This document shows positions 53,321 to 60,952 of a DNA stretch of 64,000 nt, in pieces (position 1 is the first letter of the stretch; each line of letters starts with the position of its first letter). Location: assembly GCA_025360585.1 (NCBI GenBank), contig JANYBW010000035.1, positions 45,474 to 109,473 on the forward strand, read 5' to 3'. A program made the translations under genes and the position numbers. The DNA comes from Actinomycetes bacterium (GTDB taxonomy: Bacteria; Actinomycetota; Acidimicrobiia; IMCC26256; PALSA-610). Below the pieces are notes generated by a model. The model searched no databases. It saw only the letters and a program-made list of their open reading frames with translations, and had not been told where the DNA came from.

Positions 53321-55882
53321 GTGCCCGACGGTGACGGCAACGAAACCCCAACAAGGGGCCATGTTGAGCCCATTGAAATTCAAGAGGAAATGGAGCGATC
53401 CTTCCTCGACTACGCGATGTCCGTTATTACATCGCGTGCACTCCCGGATGCCCGCGATGGGCTGAAACCCGTACATCGGCGGATTCTTTTCGGTATGTAC
53501 GAAGCGGGGCTGCGCCCCGAGCGGCCCCACAAAAAGTGTGCGGCCGCGGTTGGCGATGTGATGGGCAAGTTCCATCCGCACGGCGATGGCTCGATTTACG
53601 ACGCGCTCGCGCGGATGGCCCAAGATTTTTCGCTCCGCCACCCGTTGATCGATGGTCACGGCAACTTTGGATCGCCAGATCCAGCTGACCGCCCCGCGGC
53701 GATGCGATACACCGAAGCTCGCCTGGCTCCACTGGCGATGCGACTCCTTGGCGAAATCGACGAAGACACCGTCGACATGATGCCGACCTATGACGGCGCG
53801 AACCAAGAGCCAGTGGTATTACCCGCGCGGTTCCCGAACTTGTTGGTGAATGGTGTTGGTGGCATCGCAGTTGGAATGGCTACAAACATTCCGCCCCACA
53901 ACCTGCGCGAAGTCATCAATGCAACGTTACATTTGTTGGCGGATCCCGATGCCGACACTGAAGCATTGATGCAGCACGTACCTGCACCCGATTTCCCCAC
54001 TGGCGCACAGATTTTTGGTCGCGGCGGAATGCGTGAGCTATATCACACGGGCCACGGCTCAGTGAAGATGCGCGCGGTTGCCGAAATTGAAGATCACAAG
54101 AGTTCGCAACGCATTGTCGTTTCGGAATTGCCGTATCAAACCTCGCCTGAGGTCGTGGGGCAAAAGATTGCCGAGCTCGTCAACGACCGCCGAATTGAAG
54201 GCGTCCGTGATGTCCGCAATGAATCTTCGGGTGACACGATTCGGTTGATCGTCGAATTGAAACGCGATGCCAACGCGCAGGTCGTGTTGAATCAGCTGTA
54301 TAAAAATACCCCAATGCAAACGAGTTTTTCGGCGCACATGCTGGCGCTCGTTGATGGGATTCCGCGATTGCTTGGCTTGCGCGAAGCGTTGCAGGTGTAC
54401 ATCAAGCACCAAATTGAGGTCATCACTCGCCGCAGCCAATACCGTTTGGGTAAGGCCCGCGATCGTGCTCACATTCTGGAAGGCTTACTGCGGGCTCTCG
54501 ACATGATCGATGCGATCATTCAGTTGATTCGCGGGAGCGACGATGCCGCGATGGCTCGGGAAGGTCTGATTACCGAGCCGTTTAACTTCAGTGAAATTCA
54601 AGCGAACCACATTCTCGATCTACCGCTACGCCGGTTGGCCCAACTCGAAGGCCAGAAACTGAAAGCGGAATACGACGAACTACAAGTGACCATTGCGGAA
54701 CTCGAAGCAATTTTGGCTTCCGAAGAAAAAATGCGCGAAGTCATTCGCGAAGAGCTTGTCGATGTGCGCGATACCTACGGCAATGATCGTCGGTCAGTTA
54801 TTGTGCATGATCCCGGCGACATCGACACCTTGGATCTCATTGACGATGAAGAACTTGTCGTGATGCTGTCCAAGGGGGGCTACATCAAGACGGTGCAGAC
54901 GGATCAGTTCCGTACCCAAGGTCGCGGTGGTCGCGGCATCACTGGTACCAAATTGCGCGAGGAAGATCACGTCGAACATCTGTTGATGACAACCGCGCAT
55001 TCTTATTTGTTGTTCTTTTCCAATCGCGGCAAGGTGTATCGCCTCCGTGCGCATGAGATTCCCATGATGGATCGCACAGCCCGCGGGACTGCGCTCGTGA
55101 ACATGGTTGCGTTGCAACCTGAAGAACACATTCAAGCGGTGATTGATACGCGCACGTACGAAGATGGCGCGTATCTCTTTTTCGTGACCCGCAAAGGTGT
55201 GGTCAAAAAGACGCGAATGTCGGAGTACGACTCGTCGCTGCGGGCGGGTCTGATCGCGATCAACCTGCACGATGGCGATGAATTGGTGGGAGTAGTCCAG
55301 ACCACCGGTGGCAACGATGTGTTTTTGGTGTCCAAAGACGGCATGATCATCCGCTTCAACGAAGAGGACGTGCGGTCAATGGGTCGATCCGCGGCGGGCG
55401 TGCGCGGGATGCGGTTGAAAAACGATAGGGATGGGGTCGTGAGCTGCGATGTGGCTCGCGACGATGCTGTCATGTTGTTCGTGTCATCGAGTGGGCACGG
55501 CAAACGAACTCGTCTGGATTCGTTCAATACCCAAGGCCGCGGCGGTCAGGGTGTGCGCGGTATGAAACTCAACGACGCGCGCGGCGAAGTTGTTGCTGCC
55601 CTTTCCGTCACCGACGATGATCACGTTCTGGTGTTTTCGTCTGCAGGAAACGTGATCCGCACACCTGTGAGTGATATCTCGACTCAAGGACGAGCTGGTA
55701 CGGGAGTGCGCGTCGCGCGCGTGGCGCATGGGGATAGTGTGGTTGCTGTTGCCAGAGTTCTCGATGGAGCTGAGGAAACTGACGATGATGGTGCACCCGA
55801 CGCGCTGGAAGCCGAGGGGACGGGAGGCTCTGGCGGGCCTACCGTTGCGACCAACGATGGCGAGCAGGAGGACAGCCCGTGA
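53321..55882 (+). CDS. gyrA: DNA gyrase subunit A
   Basis: An 853-residue subunit. Start GTG with GAGGAG; the N-terminal domain has DYAMSVITSRALPDARDG and the catalytic Tyr at about 130 (RPAAMRYTEARL). The GyrA box QGRGGRG is at about 530, confirming gyrase over topoisomerase IV. In the quinolone-contact stretch (HPHGDGSIYD, about 85-94) residue 90 is Gly, where M. tuberculosis has Ala and E. coli has Ser. The C-terminal 40 residues are acidic and low in complexity (EETDDDGAPDALEAEGTG). It overlaps the DUF3566 gene by four bases. Confidence 0.96.
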   Translation: MPDGDGNETPTRGHVEPIEIQEEMERSFLDYAMSVITSRALPDARDGLKPVHRRILFGMYEAGLRPERPHKKCAAAVGDVMGKFHPHGDGSIYDALARMAQDFSLRHPLIDGHGNFGSPDPADRPAAMRYTEARLAPLAMRLLGEIDEDTVDMMPTYDGANQEPVVLPARFPNLLVNGVGGIAVGMATNIPPHNLREVINATLHLLADPDADTEALMQHVPAPDFPTGAQIFGRGGMRELYHTGHGSVKMRAVAEIEDHKSSQRIVVSELPYQTSPEVVGQKIAELVNDRRIEGVRDVRNESSGDTIRLIVELKRDANAQVVLNQLYKNTPMQTSFSAHMLALVDGIPRLLGLREALQVYIKHQIEVITRRSQYRLGKARDRAHILEGLLRALDMIDAIIQLIRGSDDAAMAREGLITEPFNFSEIQANHILDLPLRRLAQLEGQKLKAEYDELQVTIAELEAILASEEKMREVIREELVDVRDTYGNDRRSVIVHDPGDIDTLDLIDDEELVVMLSKGGYIKTVQTDQFRTQGRGGRGITGTKLREEDHVEHLLMTTAHSYLLFFSNRGKVYRLRAHEIPMMDRTARGTALVNMVALQPEEHIQAVIDTRTYEDGAYLFFVTRKGVVKKTRMSEYDSSLRAGLIAINLHDGDELVGVVQTTGGNDVFLVSKDGMIIRFNEEDVRSMGRSAAGVRGMRLKNDRDGVVSCDVARDDAVMLFVSSSGHGKRTRLDSFNTQGRGGQGVRGMKLNDARGEVVAALSVTDDDHVLVFSSAGNVIRTPVSDISTQGRAGTGVRVARVAHGDSVVAVARVLDGAEETDDDGAPDALEAEGTGGSGGPTVATNDGEQEDSP

Positions 55883-56433
55883 ATCTAGGTAAACCGATGC
55901 TTTCGTCGTCGACAGCACCACACCCGACCCAGAACCGCACGCCAACCGCGGCGAACGCAAACAAAACTGGCCTGCGACCCACGGAAATCACCACGGCTCC
56001 GGCACGTACATTGCCGAAACTTCCGTCGTTACCGAAGCGCAGTCCGTCGAAAAATAAAACAAAAACCGTCGCGAAGCCCGCGATCGAACGGCACTATCAC
56101 CAGACGATTCGACGGATCGACCTTTGGTCCGTGCTCAAGGTATCGATCTGTTTTTACCTATGCGCATTGCTTGTCTTCATCGGCGCGGGCGTGATCCTGT
56201 GGTTTGTGGCCGACACGTTCAACGTGATTCATAAAGTTGAATCCTTCGTCGGGGACCTCTTCGACGATAAGGGCTTCAAGTTTTTCCCCACCGAGATTTT
56301 GCGTGCCGCGACGCTGTTGGGTTTGGTCTTCACATCCATGGCGACGGTGATGACCGTGCTCGCGACTGGGTTCTACAACCTCTTTTCGGACCTCATCGGC
56401 GGAATAGAAATCACCGTCGCAGAAGAGAGCTAG
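55879..56433 (+). CDS. DUF3566 membrane protein
   Basis: A 184-residue protein of the actinobacterial DUF3566 family, in the Rv0007 position after gyrA. The N-terminal 70 residues are Pro, Lys and Thr-rich and probably cytoplasmic. Two membrane helices follow (WSVLKVSICFYLCALLVFIGAGV and AATLLGLVFTSMATVMTVLATGFYNLF, each in part), with FDDKGF-type loop between and LIGGIEITV at the end. The function is unknown. The GTG start overlaps gyrA's stop (GTGA). tRNA-Ile follows by 28 bp. Confidence 0.9.
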   Translation: MNLGKPMLSSSTAPHPTQNRTPTAANANKTGLRPTEITTAPARTLPKLPSLPKRSPSKNKTKTVAKPAIERHYHQTIRRIDLWSVLKVSICFYLCALLVFIGAGVILWFVADTFNVIHKVESFVGDLFDDKGFKFFPTEILRAATLLGLVFTSMATVMTVLATGFYNLFSDLIGGIEITVAEES

Positions 56434-56461
56434 TCGACTGCTAATCTCCTGCCGCTTCAGC

Positions 56462-56535
56462 GGGGCTGTAGCTCAGTCGGTTAGAGCGCGTCCCTGATAA
56501 GGACGAGGTCGATGGTTCGATTCCATTCAGCCCCA
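56462..56535 (+). tRNA. tRNA-Ile (GAT)
   Basis: A 74-nt tRNA with GGGGCTG/CAGCCCC acceptor stem, a GTAGCTCAG D-arm and anticodon loop CTGATAA (anticodon 56496-56498) closed by CGTCC/GGACG. A GGTTCGATTCC T-arm and discriminator A complete it. CCA is not encoded. It sits after DUF3566 as in mycobacteria. Confidence 0.97.
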
Positions 56536-56565
56536 CGCAGCGAAGCAATTTGCTCGGCAAAGTGC

Positions 56566-57750
56566 TTACTTCGGTGAGCGCGACGTGAGCTTCTTCGCGA
56601 ATGCCATCATTGGTTGCTCGATCGCCTGATGTGAGATCCATGCCAACGCCAGGGTTGGCAGCAAGGCGGCTACTGCGACTTTTCCCGCGACAAACGGTGT
56701 GGTCCAGTTAAACCAGTGATCCGCGACCCATTGCACGAAGGCAAAGTGCCAAAGGTAGATGCCGTAGCTCACCGTGCCCAGAAACACCGCAACCCGGCCA
56801 CTTAATGCTCGGTTGACATGGTGTGGGGCTTCGGGTGGAAACACCGCAACGACGAGCAACAAGCTGACAATGGTGACGTCGACTGCTAGGCCCGGTAACC
56901 AAGGCAGGGCAGTGCGGGTGTTGCGCTGAGCGTTCGCGAGCACGATCACCAAGACCGAGACCAGGCAAACTTCCGGAAATCTTCCGATGCTGGTGAGTAT
57001 CTGTTCCCCGCGGCTTTGGTGCGCGCTCGCGGTAAAGACCGCCAAAGCCATCCCGACCATGAAAAACGGCAGGTTTACCGGCAAAACTCCGAGCCATAGC
57101 GGAGCATTTGGTTGGTGGACTCGATAGATGGCGAATGTGCTCAAGACGCCGAGGACGCCGAGACCTCCTAAGTGTGCACGGCGAACGCCAAATCGACGAG
57201 TGGCCGGGCCGAGCGCGACGGCGTACACAATGAGCGCGACGTAGAAGGTGACCTCAACAACGAGCGTCCAGGCTTGGGTCATGCCGACGAATTCGCCGTG
57301 GTCGTAGCGAGCCTGATTCGAATAGCTCTGGAGCAGCGCGAAATTCCCCAACCAGGGGACACGGCCATGAAGCTTCAGTGAGCCGCGAACGATATACAAC
57401 GTTGCGAGTAACGCGATCCAGTAGGCCGGATAGATCCGCAGCGCGCGTCGGGTGAAATAGCCGTTCCCGCGCAGTGTTGGCACGCCGTTCATTTGGCGGT
57501 GAAGGATTGGTCGGAGCAAGACGAAACCGGAGATCCCGAAAAAGATTTGCACGCCGATCGTCAGTTTGTCCAAGAGCGCGCCGGTGAAATCGTGATGGAC
57601 GACAAAAGTGTTTGCTTGATAGCGAGTAGCGCCTACGTGCGTGAAAAAGACTGCCATTGCGGCAATGGCGCGCAAGCCGTCGATTGAACGGAGATGATTG
57701 TTGGCTTGAGATTCGCGGTTGCCGACCGACGAAATCGCGGAGGTCGACAC
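56566..57750 (-). CDS. Acyltransferase family 3 (OafA-like) membrane protein
   Basis: A 394-residue paralogue of the acyltransferase at 26.9-28.1 kb. It opens RSIDGLRAIAAMAVFFTHVG with the probable catalytic His, then GVQIFFGISGFVLLRPI, TRRALRIYPAYWIALL, QAWTLVVEVTFYVALI and VSYGIYLWHFAFVQW. About ten helices follow the same order. It probably acylates an envelope sugar. It faces tRNA-Ile across 30 bp on the opposite strand. A tandem of envelope acyltransferases around the origin may be chance. Confidence 0.9.
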   Translation of the reverse strand: MSTSAISSVGNRESQANNHLRSIDGLRAIAAMAVFFTHVGATRYQANTFVVHHDFTGALLDKLTIGVQIFFGISGFVLLRPILHRQMNGVPTLRGNGYFTRRALRIYPAYWIALLATLYIVRGSLKLHGRVPWLGNFALLQSYSNQARYDHGEFVGMTQAWTLVVEVTFYVALIVYAVALGPATRRFGVRRAHLGGLGVLGVLSTFAIYRVHQPNAPLWLGVLPVNLPFFMVGMALAVFTASAHQSRGEQILTSIGRFPEVCLVSVLVIVLANAQRNTRTALPWLPGLAVDVTIVSLLLVVAVFPPEAPHHVNRALSGRVAVFLGTVSYGIYLWHFAFVQWVADHWFNWTTPFVAGKVAVAALLPTLALAWISHQAIEQPMMAFAKKLTSRSPK

Positions 57751-57815
57751 GAGATCAGCTTACCGGCCAAATTGTCAACAACCGGGTGTAGTCCAGTGCT
57801 CGATAGGATCATTGC

Positions 57816-57953
57816 GTGCGGCTGTTTCGGAGAGTCATGTTTGTGTTAGGTGTTGCCGCTGCGATCGGTGGCATGTCGCGCGTGGTCGGCAAAGGACCAG
57901 TTGCGCCGACCAAAGGCGGATGGCGCCAACTTGATCGCGAAACGTTGCGTTGA
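57816..57953 (+). CDS. Short ORF (45 residues) with one hydrophobic segment
   Basis: Starts at GTG and reads MRLFRRVMFVLGVAAAIGG, a basic then hydrophobic N-terminus, followed by SRVVGKGPVAPTKGG. The stop TGA shares bases with the TTG start of the next gene (TTGA, 57950-57953), typical of coupled translation. No family recognised; it could be spurious. Confidence 0.45.
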   Translation: MRLFRRVMFVLGVAAAIGGMSRVVGKGPVAPTKGGWRQLDRETLR

Positions 57954-58921
57954 GCACCGCGCTGGTCTGCGGGCTTGGCCTGGTTGGGCGCCGGGCAGCA
58001 CGACAACTCGTTGATGCTGGGGCATTCGACCGCATCTTGATTACCGCAAGGAAATCTCGACACGTGGCGCAGACCGCCGAACTCCTTGGAGATTCCGCGT
58101 CGGCGATTCCGTGGCCGGTATCCGCGGCGACGTTGGCCGAGGTGGATGTCGTTATCGCAGCGCTCGCCGACGATTACGACTATGCGATTGCACAACTTGG
58201 GGTGGTTCGCGGTTGTGCGATTGTGAGTGGCGCCGATAGCCCTAGAGCACTCACCCGCCTGAGATCACTCCACAGTGCGGCGGCTGCCAGCGGTTCTGTT
58301 GTAGTTGTCGGATGTGGATTGGCGCCGGGTTACGCGGAAATCCTCGCGGGTCATGCCGCGACCTTGTTCGACTCCGTCGATGAGGTTCGGATCGCGCGTG
58401 CCGGCGCCGCGGGGCCGGCGTCGATCGGCGCGGTCAAAGAGCAGCGGCGCGACGTTCCCGCGTTGTTTCGATCGGGGAATTGGAAAGAGACTTCGCGCCT
58501 TGAAGAACAAGTCTGGTTTCCTGAGCCGATTGGAGCTGCGGACTGTCAGGTCGTTCGTGGGGGTGGCGATTTTGTCGTTGCCTCACTGGGTGCCGGGGTA
58601 GCAGTGACGAATACGCTCGCGGAATCGAAATCACCGCGTTGGCCGAATCGAGCCGACGACGGCCTGGGTGCAATTCGGGTCGAAGTTTGGGGCGAAATTG
58701 ATGGCCGCCGCGAGGTCGTGGTCTACGGCGCAATCGACCGGGTTTCGATTGCTGCGGGCGCGATGCTCGGGGTGGTTGCGGAACGTATAGCGGTCGGTAC
58801 CCACGGTCTTACGCCCGGTGTACATGGAACCGGTGCGCTCAGCGACCCAGCGGGGCTAGTGGGCGAACTGGCTCGTCGCGGACTACAAGCTGCGGTCTTT
58901 GAAGGCGCGCCGTTGAGCTGA
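57950..58921 (+). CDS. Saccharopine dehydrogenase-like NAD(P)-binding protein
   Basis: A 323-residue protein with a Rossmann start STALVCGLGLVGRRAARQLVDAG (quoted in part) and the second strand ILITARKSRHVAQ. VVVVGCGLAPGYAEILA (about 120-136) then matches saccharopine dehydrogenase-like proteins. The C-terminal half has FVVASLGAGVAVTNTL. It is shorter than the 390-residue true enzymes. The start is a TTG overlapping the short ORF. Substrate is unknown, and lysine breakdown is not supported by neighbours. Confidence 0.8.
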   Translation: MSTALVCGLGLVGRRAARQLVDAGAFDRILITARKSRHVAQTAELLGDSASAIPWPVSAATLAEVDVVIAALADDYDYAIAQLGVVRGCAIVSGADSPRALTRLRSLHSAAAASGSVVVVGCGLAPGYAEILAGHAATLFDSVDEVRIARAGAAGPASIGAVKEQRRDVPALFRSGNWKETSRLEEQVWFPEPIGAADCQVVRGGGDFVVASLGAGVAVTNTLAESKSPRWPNRADDGLGAIRVEVWGEIDGRREVVVYGAIDRVSIAAGAMLGVVAERIAVGTHGLTPGVHGTGALSDPAGLVGELARRGLQAAVFEGAPLS

Positions 58922-58989
58922 TGCCAGGCGCTGGGTCGATCTACTCGTCGCTGCCGATCGAGTAGTTCTAGAATCAGATTTCCATTCAC

Positions 58990-59063
58990 GGGGACGTAGC
59001 TCAGCTGGCTAGAGCACCTGCTTTGCAAGCAGGGGGTCGTGGGTTCGAGTCCCATCGTCTCCA
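58990..59063 (+). tRNA. tRNA-Ala (TGC), probable integration site
   Basis: A 74-nt tRNA with GGGGACG/CGTCTCC acceptor stem (one G-U), TAGCTCAG D-arm and anticodon loop TTTGCAA (anticodon 59024-59026) closed by CCTGC/GCAGG. The T-arm is GGGTTCGAGTCCC and the discriminator A. CCA is not encoded. An integrase gene and element-type genes lie to its right, so the 3' part may serve as an attachment site; no second copy of its 3' end is seen in the window. Confidence 0.97.
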
Positions 59064-59255
59064 CCGAAGAACCCCAGGTCAAGCCGCATTTCAACGTCGA
59101 CAGACCCGCTATTGTCACAGGGAAAGTCACAAGCCCCGGCGTCAATGCCTTCGCAGACGCCCTGAACGTCGACCGTTATGCATGCGCCGTAAGGATGCTT
59201 TAAGCCCCGAAACTGGGGAATGGGCGCGACGTATGGGCGCGTTGCCGCCTGGCTG
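59064..59255. other. Gap after tRNA-Ala; possible 41-residue ORF remnant
   Basis: The first 140 bp read open in one + frame from inside the tRNA to a TAA at 59201, giving VKPHFNVDRPAIV and later FADALNVDRYAC. No start or family is clear, so this is at best a remnant of a broken gene. No other feature is visible apart from a short CCCC/GGGG hairpin at 59204-59217. Confidence 0.3.
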
Positions 59256-59765
59256 TCAAGCGGACTGCTCTGCAGTAGCGCGCTTCGCGACCCGAATTGG
59301 CACGGCAAGTGCGGACAGAGCCAAAAGGTCTGAAGGGTCGTGTACGACCTGAATCGGAGAGTAAGGCTCGGTGTTGCTCCCTGCTAACATGCTCCATCCA
59401 ACGCGGGCAATCCAACGCACTCGTCCTACGAGGGCGCTGTATACGTTCGCGGCCGGAGTCGACAGCTTGACGGCGATCAGCGCGATTGCCGCGACAGCGC
59501 ACAGAGCCGCTACTTCTCGGGTCGTCGTTTGCCACCTTCTGACGCGTCTCGCGAAACGCACAAGCTCCAAAATGGATACAAGCGCAAGTGGAACTAGTGC
59601 GACACCTGCGAAGTCCGACAACTTTCCGGTCATCCAACTTCGGGCGTGCGGTTTGAGCACGCTGTCATTGACTACGAGGACGGCCACGCAAATAGCCGAG
59701 CTTGGCCTCCGGAGTAGGTGCCCAGGGAGGCGTTGGGGCCGTCGAAGTCGAGCCGACCCATTCAC
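59256..59765 (-). CDS. Small membrane protein with TGKLSDFAG motif, unknown function
   Basis: A 169-residue ORF. Three hydrophobic stretches are visible (AICVAVLVVNDSV, VALVPLALVSILELV and ALCAVAAIALIAV). Between the first two is VLKPHARSWMTGKLSDFAG, a pattern I recall from uncharacterised bacterial membrane proteins. The C-terminus is amphipathic. The sequence is lower in hydrophobicity than the core envelope proteins. It is in the same strand and direction as the next two genes upstream of it (secreted protein and integrase). It probably belongs to the tRNA-Ala element cargo. Confidence 0.6.
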   Translation of the reverse strand: MNGSARLRRPQRLPGHLLRRPSSAICVAVLVVNDSVLKPHARSWMTGKLSDFAGVALVPLALVSILELVRFARRVRRWQTTTREVAALCAVAAIALIAVKLSTPAANVYSALVGRVRWIARVGWSMLAGSNTEPYSPIQVVHDPSDLLALSALAVPIRVAKRATAEQSA

Positions 59766-59769
59766 CGAG

Positions 59770-60312
59770 TTACGACAATGCGATTATCGCGGACCCGTTG
59801 GATAATAGGTCGCAACTGAATCGGAGTTGGAGGCCTTTTGCGGTGGTCGGCACCTCGAATACGAGCATGCCGCGCTTTGCTCCACCCGCTTCGACGTCTC
59901 CGTCGGGTGCGTCTGGCGTGATGCCGTTACCGAGGTCTACGGAATAGTCGTGGTTCAGTGAGTCGTGCGCTTTGAAACACATAAGCGAGGACACGCTGTC
60001 AGCTTTTTTGGAAAGATTTGTGACCTCGACGTCTGCCGCCACCCAGCGATTCCCTGCGCTTGGCTTTGAAAACTCGTTGACTGCTGGCTGAGGGTCTTTC
60101 ACGGCCCAGACCTTGACACTCCAGCTACCGAGCTTCACGACGTCGCCGACTTTGAATATTGTTGCGGCTGGCGTTGTTTTCGATCCGCTGCTCTTCGTGT
60201 CGCCGACCTTTGTTGCTTTGTTCTCGCTTCCCGAGGCGGACAACACTGCGACGACGGCAACGATCGAAAGCGATGCGATTGCGAGCTGACCTATAGAACG
60301 AGCTGATTTCAC
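59770..60312 (-). CDS. Secreted DUF4352-like protein
   Basis: A 180-residue exported protein. It has a signal peptide (IGQLAIASLSIVAVVAVLSASG) without a lipobox Cys, a Ser/Thr/Lys linker, then a domain of about 120 residues. Segments NRWVAADVEVTNLSKKAD and GMLVFEVPTTAKGLQL are typical of the immunoglobulin-like DUF4352 fold. Two Cys residues may form a disulfide. The role is unknown; such proteins are often membrane-linked receptors or immunity factors. It ends 4 bp before the membrane protein gene, suggesting an operon. Confidence 0.75.
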   Translation of the reverse strand: MKSARSIGQLAIASLSIVAVVAVLSASGSENKATKVGDTKSSGSKTTPAATIFKVGDVVKLGSWSVKVWAVKDPQPAVNEFSKPSAGNRWVAADVEVTNLSKKADSVSSLMCFKAHDSLNHDYSVDLGNGITPDAPDGDVEAGGAKRGMLVFEVPTTAKGLQLRFSCDLLSNGSAIIALS

Positions 60313-60411
60313 GTGACCCCACCTTTTGGGAAATATTGGCGTCGGCAGCTTATATGGTGCGTATTGCGCACCTCAAATGCGTGACCAGGGACGAACGACG
60401 GAGCGCGAAGT

Positions 60412-60948
60412 ATGAAGACAGTGCGTTTACATTCGGGCGAACGGGCCATCCTTTCGGAGCGACCGACGTTCGCCACAACGTGGCTGTTATCGGCTTTGAC
60501 GTTCGGTCTCTACGGATTTTGGCGCCGAAGGACGTGGTTCGTCCTGACGGATCGGCGCTTAGTCGTGCGTCGCGGTCTGTTGCTTTTCCGAACGGAGCGT
60601 TCCATTCCAACAGATCGAATCCAAGATGCGACACACGAGCGACGAGGTTGGATTCATCATGTCCGAGTATCCGCCGCTGGCGGCGGGCTCAGTGTCGGCA
60701 CGCTGTCGCCAATGAATCGGACTCAGGCGGAAACGTTCACCGACGCGATTCTCCACCTTGTCCGCTCCACTTCGAGTTTTGATTCCTCGGTGATGCATGC
60801 GAGACCGACTATGGAAGTCGCTGCCGTCGCAGCAGGCTGGTTCGCAGATCCCAATGACCCAGACTCGTTGCGTTTCTGGGACGGCGCGGCCTGGACTTCG
60901 TCGACGGTGCAACGTCCGCCCATGCCGCCACCTCCAGCGGCACAATAA
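60412..60948 (+). CDS. PH-domain (bPH2-like) plus DUF2510 protein
   Basis: A 178-residue protein. The N-terminal half has a short hydrophobic segment (WLLSALTFGLYGFW) followed by FVLTDRRLVVRRGLLLF and SIPTDRIQDA, the bacterial PH-like pattern. The C-terminal 40 residues have AGWFADPNDPDSLRFWDGAAWT, a DUF2510 motif common in actinobacterial membrane proteins. It ends with Pro-rich tail. Function unknown. It is divergent from the secreted DUF4352-like gene and convergent with the integrase (4-bp gap), part of the element cargo. Confidence 0.82.
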   Translation: MKTVRLHSGERAILSERPTFATTWLLSALTFGLYGFWRRRTWFVLTDRRLVVRRGLLLFRTERSIPTDRIQDATHERRGWIHHVRVSAAGGGLSVGTLSPMNRTQAETFTDAILHLVRSTSSFDSSVMHARPTMEVAAVAAGWFADPNDPDSLRFWDGAAWTSSTVQRPPMPPPPAAQ

Positions 60949-60952
60949 GCGC

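Noticed and set aside
56441..56641. Minus-strand ORF with LNGIEPSTSSLSGTRSN
   Set aside because: Antisense translation of tRNA-Ile, a common annotation error.
58723..59145. Minus-strand ORF with METMGLEPTTPCLQSR
   Set aside because: Another translation of tRNA-Ala antisense, overlapping the real dehydrogenase-like gene.
59009..59308. Minus-strand ORF ending in GDDGTRTHDPLLAKQ
   Set aside because: This is the well-known false translation across tRNA-Ala; there is no protein family beyond it.
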